NCBI RefSeq assembly: GCF_001854185.1
Contig: NZ_CP017603.1
Span: 1,798,001-1,862,000, forward strand
DNA from: Clostridium formicaceticum
Lineage (GTDB): Bacteria > Bacillota > Clostridia > Peptostreptococcales > Natronincolaceae
DNA length: 64,000 nucleotides
Direction of reading: 5' to 3'
In this document: in pieces, positions 63,890 through 64,000 of the stretch
How positions within the stretch are numbered: position 1 is the stretch's first letter
Layout: each line of letters starts with the position of its first letter
Notes under the pieces: model-generated
Told to the model about the DNA's origin: nothing
What the model saw: only the letters and a program-made list of their open reading frames with translations
The model's database searches: none
Translations under genes and position numbers: made by a program

Positions 63890-63945
63890 CAACTAATCCC
63901 TAAATACCGTTTTACTATAGTTAAGACGAATTTTGGGATTAGTTG
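63890..63945. repeat. Inverted repeat near the window end
   Basis: CAACTAATCCC (63890-63900) and GGGATTAGTTG (63935-63945) are perfect complements 34 nt apart. The rest of 63776-64000 shows no gene. Confidence 0.5.
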
Positions 63946-64000
63946 AGGTTGTGCAACATGTAAGGTTTTTGTGATAATGAAATTTCATGACACAAAACTA

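Noticed and set aside
1-64000. CRISPR array
   Set aside because: No series of regularly spaced direct repeats was found; the repeats present are isolated or tandem riboswitches.

Overview
This window is AT-rich, with many TTG/GTG starts, clear sigma-A promoters and many strong intrinsic terminators. The gene set is that of an anaerobic, spore-forming, chemotactic Clostridia member: cwlD, hcp, ferredoxin-dependent 2-oxoacid oxidoreductase, Fur-regulated flavodoxin/FeoB, SAM-I riboswitches and a probable selenoprotein. An Alkaliphilus/Natronincola-like host would fit, but species is not provable from sequence alone.

Layout. 1-7013: 3' part of a giant cyclic beta-glucan synthase-like protein. 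7.2-11.3 kb: an unknown gene and a YtrA-type GntR/ABC transporter operon with its operator. 11.4-21.1 kb: envelope and signalling genes (GH18 hydrolase, two polysaccharide deacetylases, a GGDEF-EAL protein, CwlD) with mtnA and a ZIP transporter. 21-25.5 kb: a repeat cluster, a small membrane protein, a histidyl-tRNA synthetase-like gene and hcp. 25.6-28.8 kb: an ECF cobalt/nickel transporter (cbiMQO) and a ferredoxin-like oxidoreductase. 28.9-29.4 kb: a candidate small RNA convergent with a MerT-like gene carrying an in-frame TGA and a SECIS-like hairpin. 29.5-34.6 kb: an iron regulon with three Fur-type boxes (DUF2325, DUF3793, flavodoxin, feoB) and a chemoreceptor. 34.7-38.9 kb: a homocitrate/Re-citrate synthase, aconitase and isocitrate dehydrogenase operon. 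39.3-46.3 kb: cheW, sbcDC, a nitroreductase and ychF. 46.5-49.4 kb: nickel-pincer cofactor genes larC-larE-larB, without larA. 49.7-58.2 kb: one apparent nine-gene operon behind two tandem SAM-I riboswitches (metQNI, acyl-CoA ligase, aminotransferase, four-subunit 2-oxoacid:ferredoxin oxidoreductase).

58.5-64 kb is accessory DNA. It holds a serine-recombinase remnant; a UviA/TcdR-like sigma factor, a UviB/BhlA holin-like gene, a decayed endolysin and a leaderless unknown protein, with two matching non-sigma-A promoters; a WG-repeat surface protein; and a decayed IscB transposon with its omega (HEARO) RNA.

Three hypotheses deserve most attention: a selenocysteine-containing MerT homologue; a sigma/holin locus that may release a leaderless cargo protein; and a SAM-repressed operon that could make methionine from 3-methylthiopropionate by reductive carboxylation. 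All assignments come from reading motifs; no database search was run.
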